Assembly: GCA_003313425.1 (NCBI GenBank) | Contig: NHZP01000006.1 | Coordinates: forward strand, 1,550,001 to 1,614,000 | Reading direction: 5' to 3' | Origin: Pseudopyrenochaeta lycopersici | Lineage: Eukaryota; Ascomycota; Dothideomycetes; Pleosporales; Pseudopyrenochaetaceae | DNA length: 64,000 nucleotides | Shown: piece by piece, positions 9,819 to 23,199 of the stretch | Numbering within the stretch: the stretch's first letter is position 1 | Layout of the letters: the number at the start of each line of letters is the position of its first letter | Program-made: the position numbers and the translations under genes | The notes under the pieces: generated by a model | The model's input: the letters and a program-made list of their open reading frames with translations, nothing else | Database searches by the model: none | Told to the model about the DNA's origin: nothing

Positions 9819-10998
9819 ATGGCCGCCATGCCGCTTTACTTCGAGGGTAGCTGGGCCATACTCAGCACCATTGGTATTAACAATGTGATATTCGGCTTCA
9901 TAGTTGTTGGTGTAACCGGTTATTCGCCTATCGCCCTTGTTCCAATCATTGTATCCACAGCAGGAGCTGTTGCAAATGGGCTCTGCTTCTATGCTCTCTA
10001 TGCGAATTACAGCAAAACCCCCACCGTAGTCGCAGCAGTTTTTGCAGACTTGTTCTGGCTGGTATGACTCCCTAACTTACGCGACCTTGCAAAACCCAAT
10101 TGATTAACGCATTTTGTTCAGATTCAAGAGGCTGGACTATCTTTCTACAGCTACATGATTCTGCGCCGAGTCCTAAAAGGCCGCGCCCGCATTACCTTTC
10201 TTTCACTCTTTTGGCTGATTATCGGCTTGATCTCAGGGTTGCGTCTTGCAATACTCGTTTGCCGCGCCCTAGATACCCTCGAGGGTGACAACAGTCTTCA
10301 ACTATTCGTCTCGCGCCTCCACATCGGCTACTTTGTCTTGATTGCGGTTGTCGAAATTGTTTCGGCCGTGTTCCTCCTCAAGATATTTACTGTAGCAAGG
10401 AAGCAGAGCGTTGCGATGGTGGGTCGGGCTGGACTGTTCAGCTACTTGACACAAAGTACGGAGCTTCGACTGGCGACACTAGCATTGATTGGTGTCACGA
10501 GAGCAATCACGTACAGCTTTCAGAAAACGACGAAAGCATCAGATGTTACTGGCCAGCTTGATCGATTTGTATACACGCTGGAGTGTATGTTTCCAGTGAT
10601 CATGTAGTACGTCATCCTACTCTCTTCTAACCAAAGTGAAAGTTTTGCTGACCGAATAACACAGCATCGATATACTCGCCTCTAGAATAGCACGGTCAAC
10701 ACAAGCCCATCCCTCGTCTTCGCGCAATCATGCAAGTTCAAACAAGTATCTTGAGCGATCACGTACCGACAAAGATATAAAGTTGTACTCGATTCATCAA
10801 TCCAAGTCAGTGGTGGTTACTTCGGATGAAGCATCGAGCTCTCAAGAGAGAATTGTGCAAGCGCTGGGAGAAGAGGATATGGGGACAAAGAGTATAGCTG
10901 GGACATTCGATTATGATAGAGAGGAGGGTGGCGATAAGAACAAGAAAGGAACCATTAGCAAGACGGTTGAGTTCGGGTTTCATGACGGCACTGTTTGA
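9819..10998 (+). CDS. Multi-pass integral membrane protein of unknown function, 3 exons
   Basis: Model: join(9819..10061, 10122..10606, 10665..10998), 353 aa. Intron 1 (60 bp, GTATGA...TTCAG) falls between codons. Intron 2 (58 bp, GTACGT...ACAG) splits a Tyr codon and rescues the frame from an apparent stop. About seven hydrophobic helices are visible: two before intron 1 (around NNVIFGFIVVGV and VPIIVSTAGAV), one spanning it, then FLSLFWLIIGLISGLRLAILV, GYFVLIAVVEIVSAVFLL and later ones. A polar C-terminal tail of about 100 residues is rich in Ser, Lys and acids. The pattern fits the many 7-TM fungal membrane proteins of unknown function; no receptor motif is recognised. Start chosen at ATG 9819 (context CCATCATGG). 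Confidence 0.75.
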
Positions 10999-13400
10999 TC
11001 GCCTTTAATTGGCCGTCGTATTGTTGCGACTTTAAGGAAGTAATGAGGAAGATGTTCCTGGTGCAACATACATAGCGCAACTATCCTGTACCGCTGCCAG
11101 TCACTCGAAAGCAAGACCATCTGGAGCCAACATCGCTACATGAACCCTTGCTCCGTCGAGCCCGACTACCGTTCGCAACGCCTAGAAGCCAATCAGCAAA
11201 CGAATGGGTCCCTGCAGCCTCCAATGCGCCTATAATTCAACATACTGTGTGGGCGGTAGAAATTTGTATGGAAGCGGGCAAATGGAGTGCTCGGTATTCA
11301 AGCTTTCGTGACACGAAGGGTTCTCGATGGTTCTATTTCGCTCTACAGAAAAGCCAGCTGCACTTTCGTTAAGGTAAAGGCATTGGTCCTCTGACTGTGA
11401 TGTCTGAATGATGCAGCAAAGAGTAATCAGTGGCAAGGCTAGCGAAATAACTCAGGCGACAAGAAGAAGAAGAGTGGCAACATGATGTTGGTCAAGGGAG
11501 AAGACAAAAACGAAGGACCTTGCTAAGAGCCCATGAGCACACGTTTGGTGTTGAACAATCACGTTATTTCCTATCAGTGGCTTCAGAGAAAAGCATAAGA
11601 AAGCCGTATATTGTAAAGAGTGCAATAGTAAGGAGTATCAGTCCCATGAGACACATTGTTTTGGGAACAAGAGGATTGTTCGAGAAACAAATGCTATTGT
11701 GGCTGCCAGGTTGAATGTTGAGCGTACTTTATGTCCATTTCCATTTGAAGGACAAGCATGTGTCATCGATTCCGTATCGAAATCATCCTTCAATTGTGCA
11801 GCGAGGATTCTTTGCTCCAGATAAAGCATCAAATACACTATAGACTTGTCTTTTTACCGCATCTCACTTCCCTACCAAGGTGGCGGCACCCTTCGTGAAC
11901 CAAATATCGCTACGCAAGTATCTGTTGTCCTTGCTCCTGTGGTAGCTCGACACTGCGTCCATCTCGTGAGACGGGGCCACCCTTGAGCCTTGCCAGCCAC
12001 GGTGGGGAAGTGATTGGGGACCACCATGGAAAACCAGATGTTGCTGTTGTCGCTGCTGTTTTATAGGGATAATTGTAGTATCATCGGCGAAGTATAGCCA
12101 GGAGAAGCTACAACAGAATATTGACCTGGATGGCCCTTGGGCTGAACAGTGCTAAGTATTCGACGCACAGGCAGTAGAGTCTCAGGCGGGTTTGTTATTG
12201 GGCGATTCCTAGTCTTCATAGTTTTCATACGTTGGATGCATGGTTTTATTTCACGGCTGCTGTGAGCGGCGCGGATCCATCGTAGAGGTTTTCTAAATGA
12301 AACTAACTGTTAGCTGAGGAAGGATGAGGCATGTGCAACATGGGTGGACGGCCATATATAGTGGGAAACCAGTAAGGTGTAGGCAATAATTATTTCTGTG
12401 CAAGTACATCACCCTTATGACCAAAGGCATGCGTTTGATATCAGCCAATCCATGCAGGTCGCCCCAAGTCCGCAGTGACTTCACCTTGCCAGAAGGAAAA
12501 CAACATCTCCTCACCGTTGTCTCAAATCATTAGGGCCATAGCTGAAATTGGTTTGAATAACCAAACACCCCGAAAAGATGTTGCAGACTGCTATAGGTAT
12601 TTCCCAAATGTATGCTCGCCGTAATCTTATTAAGAGCTGATAAAATCGACCTTGAGGGCGCTGTGCATCCTTTTTCAATGAATTTTAATGCAATGTAGTT
12701 GAGTATATCCAAACGAGTAAATGGAAGGAAATATACAAAGGAGTTTTCACGGTCGCAGTATGGGGATAGTGGTGGAATCACAGGCGCATAGACTAAAAGT
12801 CTCGAGCCATAGAGTTAAATGAAGGCTGTACCTTACGGGGGTGAATCGCTGCCATTTCCAATGTTTCATGTCTTCAGTCACTCTCCGAGTGATGGTTTCA
12901 TTCTCATTGCTAAAGCAATAACACAGTCACGTTGCTACACCCATTGAGCCTTCAATTCAGAGCACGACCTGACAGGTAAATGGTACCGTATTGCATTGTA
13001 ATTCACTATTCATTTGCAATTCAGGGACAATTACTTGGACATTTATGATGAAGTACAGTACTATTTGCGATCTGATGCAGCTTGACTTTGCCCTGGCTGT
13101 TATATAGGAACACCAATTTTCCCTCATTTCACATTCGAGGAATTCATCCTTATTTGAATTTTCGCAATGCGTCATGGGATCCCACACCCTGCGCCCAGGG
13201 AGACCGAAATAGTAGGAGCTGTGTCATGGGAAGCACAAGCCGGCGTCGCCAGATCAATCTACTAGTCGTGTGATCTACTGGCGGCTTGATTACCATTCGG
13301 CAAACAGAAACTTCTCGTCACTGTTGTTGAGAGTACTGATACCTCCAAAACGGGCTAGACGGAGCGTTTGATCTGACGGCCTCCCGCCGCCGAACTCCCA

Positions 13401-13409
13401 TATAAAAAG
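13401..13409 (+). promoter_or_regulatory. TATA box with downstream pyrimidine-rich leader
   Basis: TATAAAAAG is followed 20-90 bp later by a long CT-rich tract with repeated CTTC/TTCTT, the usual form of fungal 5' leaders. No convincing coding gene follows, so this could drive a non-coding or very short transcript. Confidence 0.35.
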
Positions 13410-13733
13410 CCTCCCCGCCCCTCACCTGCTCTTACTTCTCTATCTTCTTCTTCATTTTGTTTCTTTTTACTCTTTTTTCCACCTCTCCTTTCTTCAGGCT
13501 CTTCGGAACTCTTTGAGTAAGGTTTGGCCTTTCCGAGAAGCTTTGGAGCTCACGAGCCCAAAGCCTCACTCGAGTTGATGCCATGGCACATCGGTGTCCT
13601 CGAGGCGGAGTGAACATCCTGCGGCTTCGGTCAGAGGATCACTCGCGTTGGAGTAATTTTTTAATTTATCGCTGCTGCTGTTTGCTTGGTCGTCTGACTA
13701 GAATTTTTGAAGCCTGCGACGCCGAGGGCCAAC

Positions 13734-13859
13734 GGCATCAGCAAGACATGTGGCTTCGGCTGCCTCTGTCCAAATGTCACTTTCGCAGGCTGTGAAGGAT
13801 TTCCTGAGCCCATGAGCAAAGGTCGAAAACACTCGCCCTGTGACAACTTCTCTAGCTGA
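13734..13859 (+). CDS. Possible short cysteine-rich exon
   Basis: One frame reads NGISKTCGFGCLCPN, then AGCEGF, and ends at TGA after HSPCDNFSS. It has five cysteines within about 35 residues, in a spacing typical of small secreted fungal proteins. It lies 330 bp downstream of a TATA box and CT-rich leader. The frame is closed upstream by TGA, so an intron ending at the TAG near 13700 would be needed. I could not find a signal-peptide exon. It may be a relic or chance. Confidence 0.2.
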   Translation, partial: GISKTCGFGCLCPNVTFAGCEGFPEPMSKGRKHSPCDNFSS

Positions 13860-14667
13860 CGAGAGAATCTTTGGAAACACATAAGAGCTTTGCTCGACAC
13901 TATCTTTTTTTCGTTGACTACTTCCAGCTTTGCTGGCGAGTTGAAGAAGAAATTTTGATGTCCTACTATTGCCTCAAATCTCTGTGTTTTGATTCAGTTG
14001 TTGTCGTGCCCATTGCCAGTGACCGATTCCTCCTTTCACCCCGCCTTTACCTTCACTATGTCGCCTTCTCCTCCAAGACCTCCCCACCAAGCCTGAAAAC
14101 AACTTTGCCCACACCTCAATCTCGCATCTGCTCTGCTCCTCGATGCCATTCGCGTGCTACTTTTCCACCGCTGAAACGTGTTGCCGCCTTCGATTCCTTC
14201 ATCTTGTCAGCGATAGCCTATACCACGCCCAATGAACCTGATCGAAGGCATAAAGTTAGCCTAGGAACGACAACAGAGCATCAGATAGCATTGAAACAAA
14301 TCTACTGTAGACAGGGATTAGAGTCGAACATGGCACTGTCTGGCCGCCGAACAACACATAGATGCGCTGAGTGATACCTTTGGCTGTTGGATTTCCTGGG
14401 GCTAACTTTTAGGAATGATTTACAGATAGTTAAACTGAATTCTAATCCATAATCATACTCTAAGGATGGTCATGGCCAGTATACTAGATCCACGGTCCGC
14501 CCAGGTCGCACAACCAACTCGACGTCTCGCAACTTGGCATCCGCCACAATTAAAAGTCACACAAACATTCGCAACGGTGTCCAGGCAAGACTGAAGACAG
14601 AAATTACATTTACAATCTATATGCAATATGTATGGTATCTCAAACGCCGTATGATGCAATAACATCA

Positions 14668-17600
14668 CTACCAGGGTAATCTACGCCTTACTCCACCGAG
14701 GAACCCTCTCGCTTTCTTACTTCCTCCAGTCGTCTCTTCCTCTTCCTCGCCGACGACGCGCAGGAAGACTTCATCGAGCGTAGTAGGCGATACGGAATAG
14801 TACTCCAAGCCGAGCTCCTGGCGGTTTGTCTCGAGGAGTTGGATCAGACCTGGGATACCGCCGTGGTCAGAGGCAGTGGAAGCATTGGTGCGGACTTGAT
14901 GGACTTCGGATTCGATGGTCTTGCTCTCCTCCACACGGTCTGACTCTAGGTCACCAGGAGTCGCGGCTTTCAAGACCTTGAAGCGAAGTTGACCGTGACC
15001 TCCACCTCTTGAACCCCATTTATCCAGCTGTACGCCGGGTATGCGTCGACGGACCCAGTCCTTCACAGTTTCCATCTCCTCCTCTGTAGTCTCAGGTGCA
15101 GACTTGAGTACAAGCTGTACTACCCAAGCATCCCCGTACTGTTCACCAAGAGCGCTGACTGTACCCAGTGCCAGCATTTTCCGCTTCATAATACCAACTC
15201 TAGTGGCGAGCTTATCGGCTTCCTCCATAGAATGCGTAGTGATCAATAAAGCACGTCCAGGGGCGGCGACACCAAGAAGAGTACGCCACATGACACGTTT
15301 GGCGGCTGCGTCCATACCAGAGGAAGGTTCATCGAGCAGAAGGACTGAGGGATTGCCCATGAGCGCGATACCGAGGGATAGCTTACGCTTGTTACCACCA
15401 GATAACTTCGACGCGAGACGGTCGTGGAAACGAGCAAGACTGGTGGCCTGAAGAATGGCGTCGACAGAAGACTTTGGGTCTGGCACACCACGAGCACGGG
15501 CATAGAAGTACAAATGCTCGGTGACGGTCATCGTGTCCATGGCATCGAATTGCGGGCAAACACCGAGATGACCTCGCGCGGCGGCACGCTTGGAGATGAT
15601 GGAGATGTCTTCGATCAAGACGTCACCACCGCCGTTGATGTGCGTCGTGGGATGGATATCTCCGCGGATGAGTGAGATGGTTGACGACTTACCAGCGCCG
15701 TTTGGACCGAGCAAGGCAAAGACCTGACCTTGTGGGATACCAAAAGTAATATCGTTAACGGCATGGTTGTTGCCAAAGGTCTTTTGCAGATGAAGGGCAC
15801 GTAGGCTGTCTTTACTTTGCTCAGCGCGAGCGATCTCAGCGGCAACGGCAGGAGGAATGCTGTCGACATTCTCCTCAGAATGCTTCTGGCGGCTCTTCTC
15901 GCGATTGAGGAAGGGCGGCCTATATCCAGAGTCCCACCAGACCAGGGTGACAAAAAGCAAGATTGCTTGAAAGGTGAGATATAAGATGGGTCCTCCATAG
16001 ACGGATAGCGCACCCGGATAACTTGGAATTCGGGTGCCGTCACAAAGGATGCTGAACGAGTTGAGCGACAACAACTGCGTCCTCAGCAGACTTGCTGATG
16101 GCGAAATAAGTGATACCGTCCAATGGAAGATTTCGATGTACGAATCGATGGCGTAGGCCGGAGCGTACGTCAAGATGGCCATGTATCCAATAAAGTATAT
16201 AAGATACAATGAGACCATACCTCCGGCAGCGAACGCAAAAGCTGCAAGTTGCGATGTGACGACGATGGATATGAGGTACGAGAAAAGGATCGCACAAAGA
16301 CCGTAGAGGAAGAAGACAACGAATAGATAGCCAGGGGCATACCATGCATCAGAAGCTCCTACGAAAATGACGGTAGTAGTAGCAGAGATCACGAGGACGA
16401 ACATGAAGTCGAAGGTTGTATACGCCAGCCAAAGAGGTACAGCTCGGATACCGTTGCTGTAATGCAAAGCTCGAACTTTCCTCAATCGCTCCTGCGTCGG
16501 ATATAGCGCAAACAAAGCTGGGTAGACACACATAGCCAAGCCAAAGTATAAGACAAGCTGTAGCGTCTCGCCTGCATTCGGGGCGAACAGGACAGCGAAC
16601 TGCTGAAACTGGGTCGAGATAGGTATACCGGCAATGATGTTGTCCAGAGTGTTTAGAGTGATGAGACCTCCGACTACACCACCGTTACCAAGGTATGCCA
16701 TGACGGGTGGCTCGTTCTCACGGAGGAAGAAACCACCTGGTGTGATGTTCCGGAAGCGCGTTTGGACGAAGTCGTTGAACTGATCGAGTGTGTCGACGAT
16801 GTGGAAACTATCGTTACTGATGCCAGTACGTTCGACGATCGTGGAGATGACGGGACCAACAAGACTTGAAGGGCCGATGGGAATGAGGGGGATTTCATCC
16901 GTGTTCGCAAGAGAGAACACATCGGGGTCATTCGAACTAGCTCCAGGATCGCATCCAGTGGCCTCGTAACCCCTCAAGAAGAGTGTAACTAGCCCCGCCG
17001 CAACGATTGGCAGTAGAAGTGCGAAGACGTATGGCCAAAAGTTTCGTTGCAATATTGTCCATCGCTTCTGGATGAGGATGAGCGTCTGTTTGACCATCGA
17101 TGTACCACGACCCTTGCCCATTTCGAGCCTCTTCTCCCTGTCGGAGACCTGGTCTGAGGATGCATCGAGGTCCTTGTTCGATGTCAGAACGCCAGGCTGC
17201 TCGTCTTTCTCCGCATCCATGAGGTGGTACTCTCTGACTTCTTCAGCATTGGCGAGGAAAACGTCTTCGAGTGTTGGGCCAACGATGTCATAGTTCTTCA
17301 CGCCATGGTCTCTTAGGACATCGACAAACTTGGTGGCTGGAAGGGCATCTGTGAACTGGTATTGGACCATTCCCTCGGAAGGAGAAGGTTTCCTCACTGC
17401 ATTCATTGGTGGCTTGACAGACGCGTTCTTGGGGTAAGTAACATGATATCCAGCGCCGACTTCGTGCTTGAGCTGAACAGACGTGCCTTTTGTCTTGAGT
17501 ACACCCCGAGAGAGGATGGCGACGTAGTCTGCAAGTACATCTGCTTCGTCGAGGAAATGCGTGGTAAGGAGGAAGGTGCGATCTCCGCGCTCAGCTAGAA

Positions 17601-19571
17601 GAATCTCCCAGATCTTTCTTCTCGATAGTGGGTCAAGTCCTGAGGAGACTTCGTCGACGCAGCAAACTTTCGACCCTCCCGTGAACATCATAGCCAGCTG
17701 AAGCTTCCTCTTCTGACCTCCCGATAGAGTGCTCGACCTGGCTTTAATCTTGTGTCCCAAATCGCAGGCGCGGATAAGTTGCTCAATCGTGTCCTTGCTG
17801 TCATACGTGCCGGTGGACTTGAGCTGGTTGAAGATGCGGACGTGCTCGAAGACGTTTAGTTCGTCCCACATGACGTTCTTTTGCGGGCAGAGGCCGAGGC
17901 CACCAGTGCCGTCAATCTCGATAGCGCCACTTGTAATCGAATTCAAGCCAGCAATCGCGTCCAGGGTGGTCGATTTCCCACTACCATTTGCACCGAGCAG
18001 GACCATGATCTGGCCTTTGCGCGCCTTGATGCTGAAGTCGTCCACAGCAATGACCGTCTCTGGAGGCTTGATGCCAATCCTAGCCAAAACATTCCTACGG
18101 AACCAGCTTGGAGTCCAGTGTTTTGAGAAATTGGTCAAAATGATGTTGTGGTCCGGCGAAGAAGTCGAAGTTTTCCTTTCCGCAGACACGGTACCGTACA
18201 GCCATCGTTCGACAAGGGCACCGAGGAAGGGGTACACCAGGGTCTGGATAATTAAGAATACCCAGAATGCAACTCCAGTAGTAGTCCAGGAGTGGTCATC
18301 GTAGGGAGGCGCCGCTTTTACCATGTTGGTGCCGATCAATTGCCTCTCGAAGCGGGCAACGTAGATGATGAAGAAGACATAGTTGATCGAGGGGAAAATA
18401 AGACTGAGTATATAGACAGCACCGGTACCGAATGGACCAGCAACCTGTGCAATGATTGCCAGCAAGATTGGGATCATGACGATGGTGATGCCTGAGAGCT
18501 GGGCCTTGCGGAAGAAGGCAGCTCCGAAAATAGAGAAACTCGTCAAGGAGAGACCGGCAAGAACGTGGAAAATGACCAGGATTGCAACATTTGACGTCCT
18601 AAAGGCTAGCGCCCAAACGATGAAGCCCATAATGACCCATCCGGGGAAATAGATGATGTCGAAAGCAATGTGGTTCGAAAGCAGCCGAGCGAATTGCGTG
18701 TGCCAGGCTTTCTTTGCTGGAGACATAGCTTCCACGAGTTGCGATATGCCGCGTTCTCTTTCATCTGCCATTTGTCCTGTAAGTTGGTATGTGACGCCAC
18801 AGACGCCAATGTACAACGCAACACCCATGATGTTGATGAGAGCCCCCATGTATAGCGTTCTGATCCTATCGTCCATCTCCTTCTGTGTGCGCTCGGTATA
18901 CGGATACTCGTCAATGTCGGGGATAGCTTCAGTGCCATTGAGCGAGGCAATAGTCTGATCAATAGCCCGCTGGAAAGGAAGAATGTAGATCTGGATATCG
19001 TTGTCCTTTTCGCCCACAAAGATTTGCTCTCCCAGTGCGCCGTCAGATCGGATGGTGTAGTTCCACCCAAAACCGTCTCCTTCGTTCGGGCTAGAGTGGA
19101 AACTTGCAGCGCCAAAGCATGTACTGGCGCCCCGCAATGAGCTCTCACAAGTTGTAAGTAGCTCCACGTCTCGCTCTACCGTAATCGCTTGGAGTCCAGC
19201 GTCGCGAACTTGATTAGACAACTGCCCAATCACCTGATCAATCTCGCCGCCTGAGAATCCATTGTTGACAAAGACGACCTTGTCGCGGCCTCCAGTCGCA
19301 GCGTTGAGCGCATTGGGGAACGATCGAACAGGAGAGGTGCTACCGATGCCAAATTCAGAGGGAGGTACGAAAAAGTTCTTAGCGTAGGTTATGAAGAACA
19401 TCTACAGGTCATGATTAGCGGCTTTCTCATCCTTCAAGTCTAAGGGATCGGTACAAAGATGATGGGCGCCCAGAACGCGCGGACACTCGTAAAGAACCAT
19501 TGGCGCACAAAGACGACAAGCAGCGTCTTCTTCGTGAGGATCCATGTCTGCTTTGCAATGGCGCCTGCCAT
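14668..19571 (-). CDS. ABCA-type full-size ABC transporter, 2 exons
   Basis: Model: complement(join(14668..19401, 19455..19571)), 1,616 aa. The 53-bp intron (GTACCG...TGTAG) joins WAPIIF to MFFITYAKN in frame. The layout is TMD-NBD-TMD-NBD. Each half starts with a long loop after one helix, as in the ABCA subfamily. NBD1 has Walker A GANGSGKSTT (about residue 505), signature LSGGQKRK (about 597) and Walker B with VDEVSSGLD. NBD2 has Walker A GPNGAGKSST (about 1272), signature LSGGNKRK and Walker B LLLDEPSSGMD. In NBD1 the usual 'DEP' reads 'DEV'. ABCA proteins commonly move lipids or amphiphilic compounds; the substrate here is unknown. Start at ATG 19571 (MAGAIAKQTW) is preferred over a further in-frame ATG upstream because it matches the compact N-terminus of fungal members. 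Confidence 0.93.
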
Positions 19572-22566
19572 CTTCGCTGCTCCCACCCGCGAATGGCCAC
19601 GCTCGTCGTAAAGAAGTTGATTGAGGCTGAAGCCTGGGAATGTCGTCACAGTCTTAAACACAGGTATCAAACAAAAACTGAAACCATGTCTCCCGATTCA
19701 CGGATACAGGTGCAAGAGAATCAAGGAGCGACAGAAAGATACGTCAAAGAAAAGAAGAGTGTCATTGACGTGGAGGCGAAAGACCGTCCACTTTGGGAGA
19801 CCCGTATCCAGCAGACATTGCATGCCGAGAGCGCAACGTCTTGGTGGACGTCTTCGACTCTAACATCCCTGCACATTTCGTCGCGAGACGCGCCAAATTA
19901 GGACCGGTTCGTTGGAGGCGGATCGATGTTCTCCCGGGTTCAATGGTTGTGGGCCAACAATGACGAATGAGACGCAACGCCGCCCGAAGTCTCGGACTTG
20001 GAGGTCCAACGGCCGGCTCACAGCATCTCACCACCGAGCGTGGGGGACCTCCCTGTTACAAGCAGCACCATTTCAAGTACCCAAACTAAACTTGAGCTCG
20101 AACCCCTTTCCACATCGCGCAGTACTTCTTTTCATCTCGAGATTTGATCGCAATCGCCACTCACACTGCGTAATCTATACGAGTCGCACCTCGGCAACAA
20201 TTTTCGCCGTCCAAGAAAACGCCCAGCTGCCGAGTCTAACTCATCATCGAAAAGGCAGAAACGCGATACCAAAGTAACAGGACAAGCCTCGCTTAGAGAG
20301 AGTAGGATGGCTGTGCCTCGAGCCCTCATTTTCAGCTTGCGTCATCGACTCTTGGTCCCCGGAGCGGTCGCTGACCAATGAGGTTCGAGGAGACGGGCCG
20401 ACATTGAGAACCCCTATGAGACGTTTTGAATAATAGAGAAGATGACTGCTGGCTGTGAAGAGTAGTCGCCGAGCTTTGGTTTGTCGAAAGCGTATGAAAC
20501 CTGCTGGTTTCGTGGTTAACGGTTAATATGACGGATTTGCATTAATTTATCAAGGAGCCAAGTCCACGTAAGCTGGAGCAATCCTTTTGAAGACATAGGG
20601 TGTTGCAGCTGCCATGCTTATGGGATGATGGAGGTCTGGCAATATTCAATGAATCAGTTGTGGTTCAGAGTGCTGTCGCGCCTTTCGATAGGGGTAAGAT
20701 GTGGCACCGCGCACTCATACGCTACTTCCGGAATCAGCAATCCCAGGTCTATTGGACTAATTTTTGCGGAGACCCCACTCAAATCTTGTCTCACCCTCTC
20801 ACAATCCGCGAACTATGCTCTGTTCAGAATCTCTCAACATTCTTGGATCATGATTCTGGGTTATCATAAGCATCGTTACGATAGCAGATCAGATGGTTGC
20901 CGAAGGATTCTGCAACGGGGTGGCAGAGGAACTGTAGGCCGAGACACTCGATGTCATTATTAGAGGTAGCATTTTACGCCCACACTAACAACAAACACTA
21001 TGGGCAGCTGCTTAGTTGGTGCTAATTTCAGAAGTTTATCAGCCGATCTGTGAAGATAATTACGATATGCCCGAGACAACAGAAACTTTGTCACTGATAC
21101 TAGATATACATATTCGCGCAGTCGCACAGCACCCATACACGTTCATGTCGCACTCTAAAGTCCTTGAAAACTACTTCAAACTTCGTACTGAATTCAGTCT
21201 CTGAGTCGATTCAGCAAAATAGTCATTGAATTGCCGTGTGTACTCTGCAATAGACACTCTCGCACTGCATTTCCTCGGTCCGTGTCAACTTCATATCCAT
21301 ATCACGGCATGCGCTCCTACATCATGTCCTCCACATTGTAAGCGAAAATTTAGCATAGAGGGACACAATATGCCTAGATTTTGTCTAAATTCCCTTAAAT
21401 ACTGATGAGTAGGAGATATTACTACTGAGTAGTCATCATATTTGTTGCAGACATGAGGGAGTACTACTACGATTGTGATAATATACGCAGTAAGGTGAGA
21501 CAATGTATGGTAAATTTAAAACTCATACGATACTTGAATTCAAATTCTTCATGTCTATGAACGGATTTCCAACCCCAATCCCCACTTCTCAATCTTTTAA
21601 TACCTATAGTGCATTGTCTCCAGTCTTGCTGATCCCCACGCAGACTTTGACCATCACGGTCTCCATCTACAAATGGTTCGTGCGACAGCACGAGTCCTGT
21701 ATGCCGTCATCTGCTCCTAAAGCTTCTCAAAAATTCTAAGAATGCTGCCAGACTACTCACATAATACCCCTGCATTCTGTACATCTCATACCTATCCTGT
21801 CAAATTGGCGGACAGAAGCAGCAATCGAGCGATCTGGCTTCCAGCCTGCAGTTAGGATGGCGGGGCGTGCAGTACTTGCAATCGTATCGTGGTTCAATGC
21901 TGGCTAGAGGTGCGATGAAGAGAGAGGGTTGCGAGCATGAACTTGAGCTGCACTTTGATCATGAATTGATAGTTGTAAAGCTATCATACAGTAGCGATAA
22001 TTCTGAGCGGCGTACTTAAGTTGTAGATATTCTAGCAAAGAGAAGCACGATGAGTCGGGGTCGATATGTGTTGATCGGCCGTTTCAGTCCAATCAAAGTG
22101 ATAACAGTCACCGTGACTACACTAAACGATGCATAGGTCAAATTTGTATCAAAACTTCACAAGTTTCGGCATCGTTATGTAGAAAATGCTTTGTTAATTT
22201 TCGCCTTTTCCTAGATCCTGCCTCGTCCACACCAACTTCCCAGTATTTTTAGCCTTACAGGCATCGCCACAGGCTGGCCCTTGAGTTGACCAGCATTGTC
22301 GGTCCACTTTTTGCTGCCCAACTCCTTTTCGTAAAATCTTTGAAGTCGTTATAGCATACCTGTCAATAAAAAGAAGAGATCCTGTCTTCATTCTCTTCGA
22401 TGTCGCGCTTTCATTGCCATTGTCGTGATGCTCATAAATCGTTTGGTGCGTGCACACATTCACCTCCAGTGACCAATCTATCACCCTGTCTAAACTGCCT
22501 TGACACTTCTTCACTACCACACACACATTCCACAATCCAGGAATATTCCCCCAAAAAACCATCAGA
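19572..22566. other. Intergenic, no gene seen
   Basis: About 3 kb between the ABC transporter (leftward) and a possible short gene at 22567. The left part presumably holds the transporter promoter. Frames up to 133 codons (for example 19500-19901) overlap the transporter start in antisense and show no domain. The part from about 21200 to 22200 becomes AT-richer, without a clear repeat. Confidence 0.45.
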
Positions 22567-22821
22567 ATGAGCTACTCTTCAATTTCGCTCCCCCTGCTTA
22601 TGCCCACGACGTCTCTCGACGATTTCCACGCATTCAATCCAGATTACATGGATCGGCCCGCTTCTGCTCTACCCGCTCCTGTTGTGGAGGTTACTTACGG
22701 ACTCGAGGAGGGTGCACAAACTGAAGAAACGCAGCCAAAGGAGAAGAAAAAGCTGAGTTGCAATTTCAAGACGTATTTGAAAATGTGGATCCTGGCAAGC
22801 TTGAATGCGCTTCCGCGTTGA
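22567..22821 (+). CDS. Short hypothetical protein (84 aa)
   Basis: The 84-codon frame starts at an ATG in good context (ATCAGAATGA) and ends at TGA 22819-22821. The product begins MSYSSISLPLLMPTTS, carries an acidic and Lys-rich middle (EETQPKEKKK) and ends with a weakly hydrophobic stretch (KMWILASLNALPR). There is no signal peptide or recognised domain. A GTGAGT donor-like site lies at about 22852, but only beyond the stop. It may be a real small gene or chance. Confidence 0.3.
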   Translation: MSYSSISLPLLMPTTSLDDFHAFNPDYMDRPASALPAPVVEVTYGLEEGAQTEETQPKEKKKLSCNFKTYLKMWILASLNALPR

Positions 22822-23199
22822 CTCGTGTTGTTGCGGTGCTTTCTGCTCCAGTGAGTAATTCGCCGGTTACTTCGAATGACTACAAGTTCGGCACGGTTGC
22901 ATACTGAAGCTATCCAGGATCCCATTTGTCTCCCAGCTCCCCGGTCAAATCTTTCCTTCAATCTGGATTTTCGTCTCGTCTTGCCTCGTTTCTGGTTAAA
23001 GCCAGTTCTCCGCGCGCTCTTCTCCTCGAGCTCTCAGTGTCGTTCTTCGCTTCGAGAATTGCAAACCTCAGTGCCCCGAGCATGCAGTTCCATACACGGC
23101 TGATCGAAGGACTCGCTTTGCGTGGGCGAGCAAAGACTGGCTCACCACTGTACCCAAGTGAACACCGCAATTGTAAAAGGATATGAATTGCTAATACCC
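22822..23199. other. Intergenic, nothing seen
   Basis: This separates the possible short gene from the 3' end of the leftward CFEM gene. Only low-information overlapping frames are present. Confidence 0.4.

Larger units (their letters stand above)
10999..14667. other. Long intergenic interval with a promoter-like block near 13.4 kb
   Basis: No gene is confidently seen across 3.7 kb. A TATAAAAAG box at 13401-13409 followed by a CT-rich leader (about 13430-13500) suggests a transcript. The best coding hint downstream is a Cys-rich frame at about 13734-13859, listed separately. The 167-codon frame at 13871-14374 shows no domain and irregular composition. Confidence 0.4.

Noticed and set aside
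13871..14374. 167-codon plus-strand frame as a gene
   Set aside because: No domain, signal peptide or conserved-looking composition; it probably arises from a low-stop CT-rich stretch.
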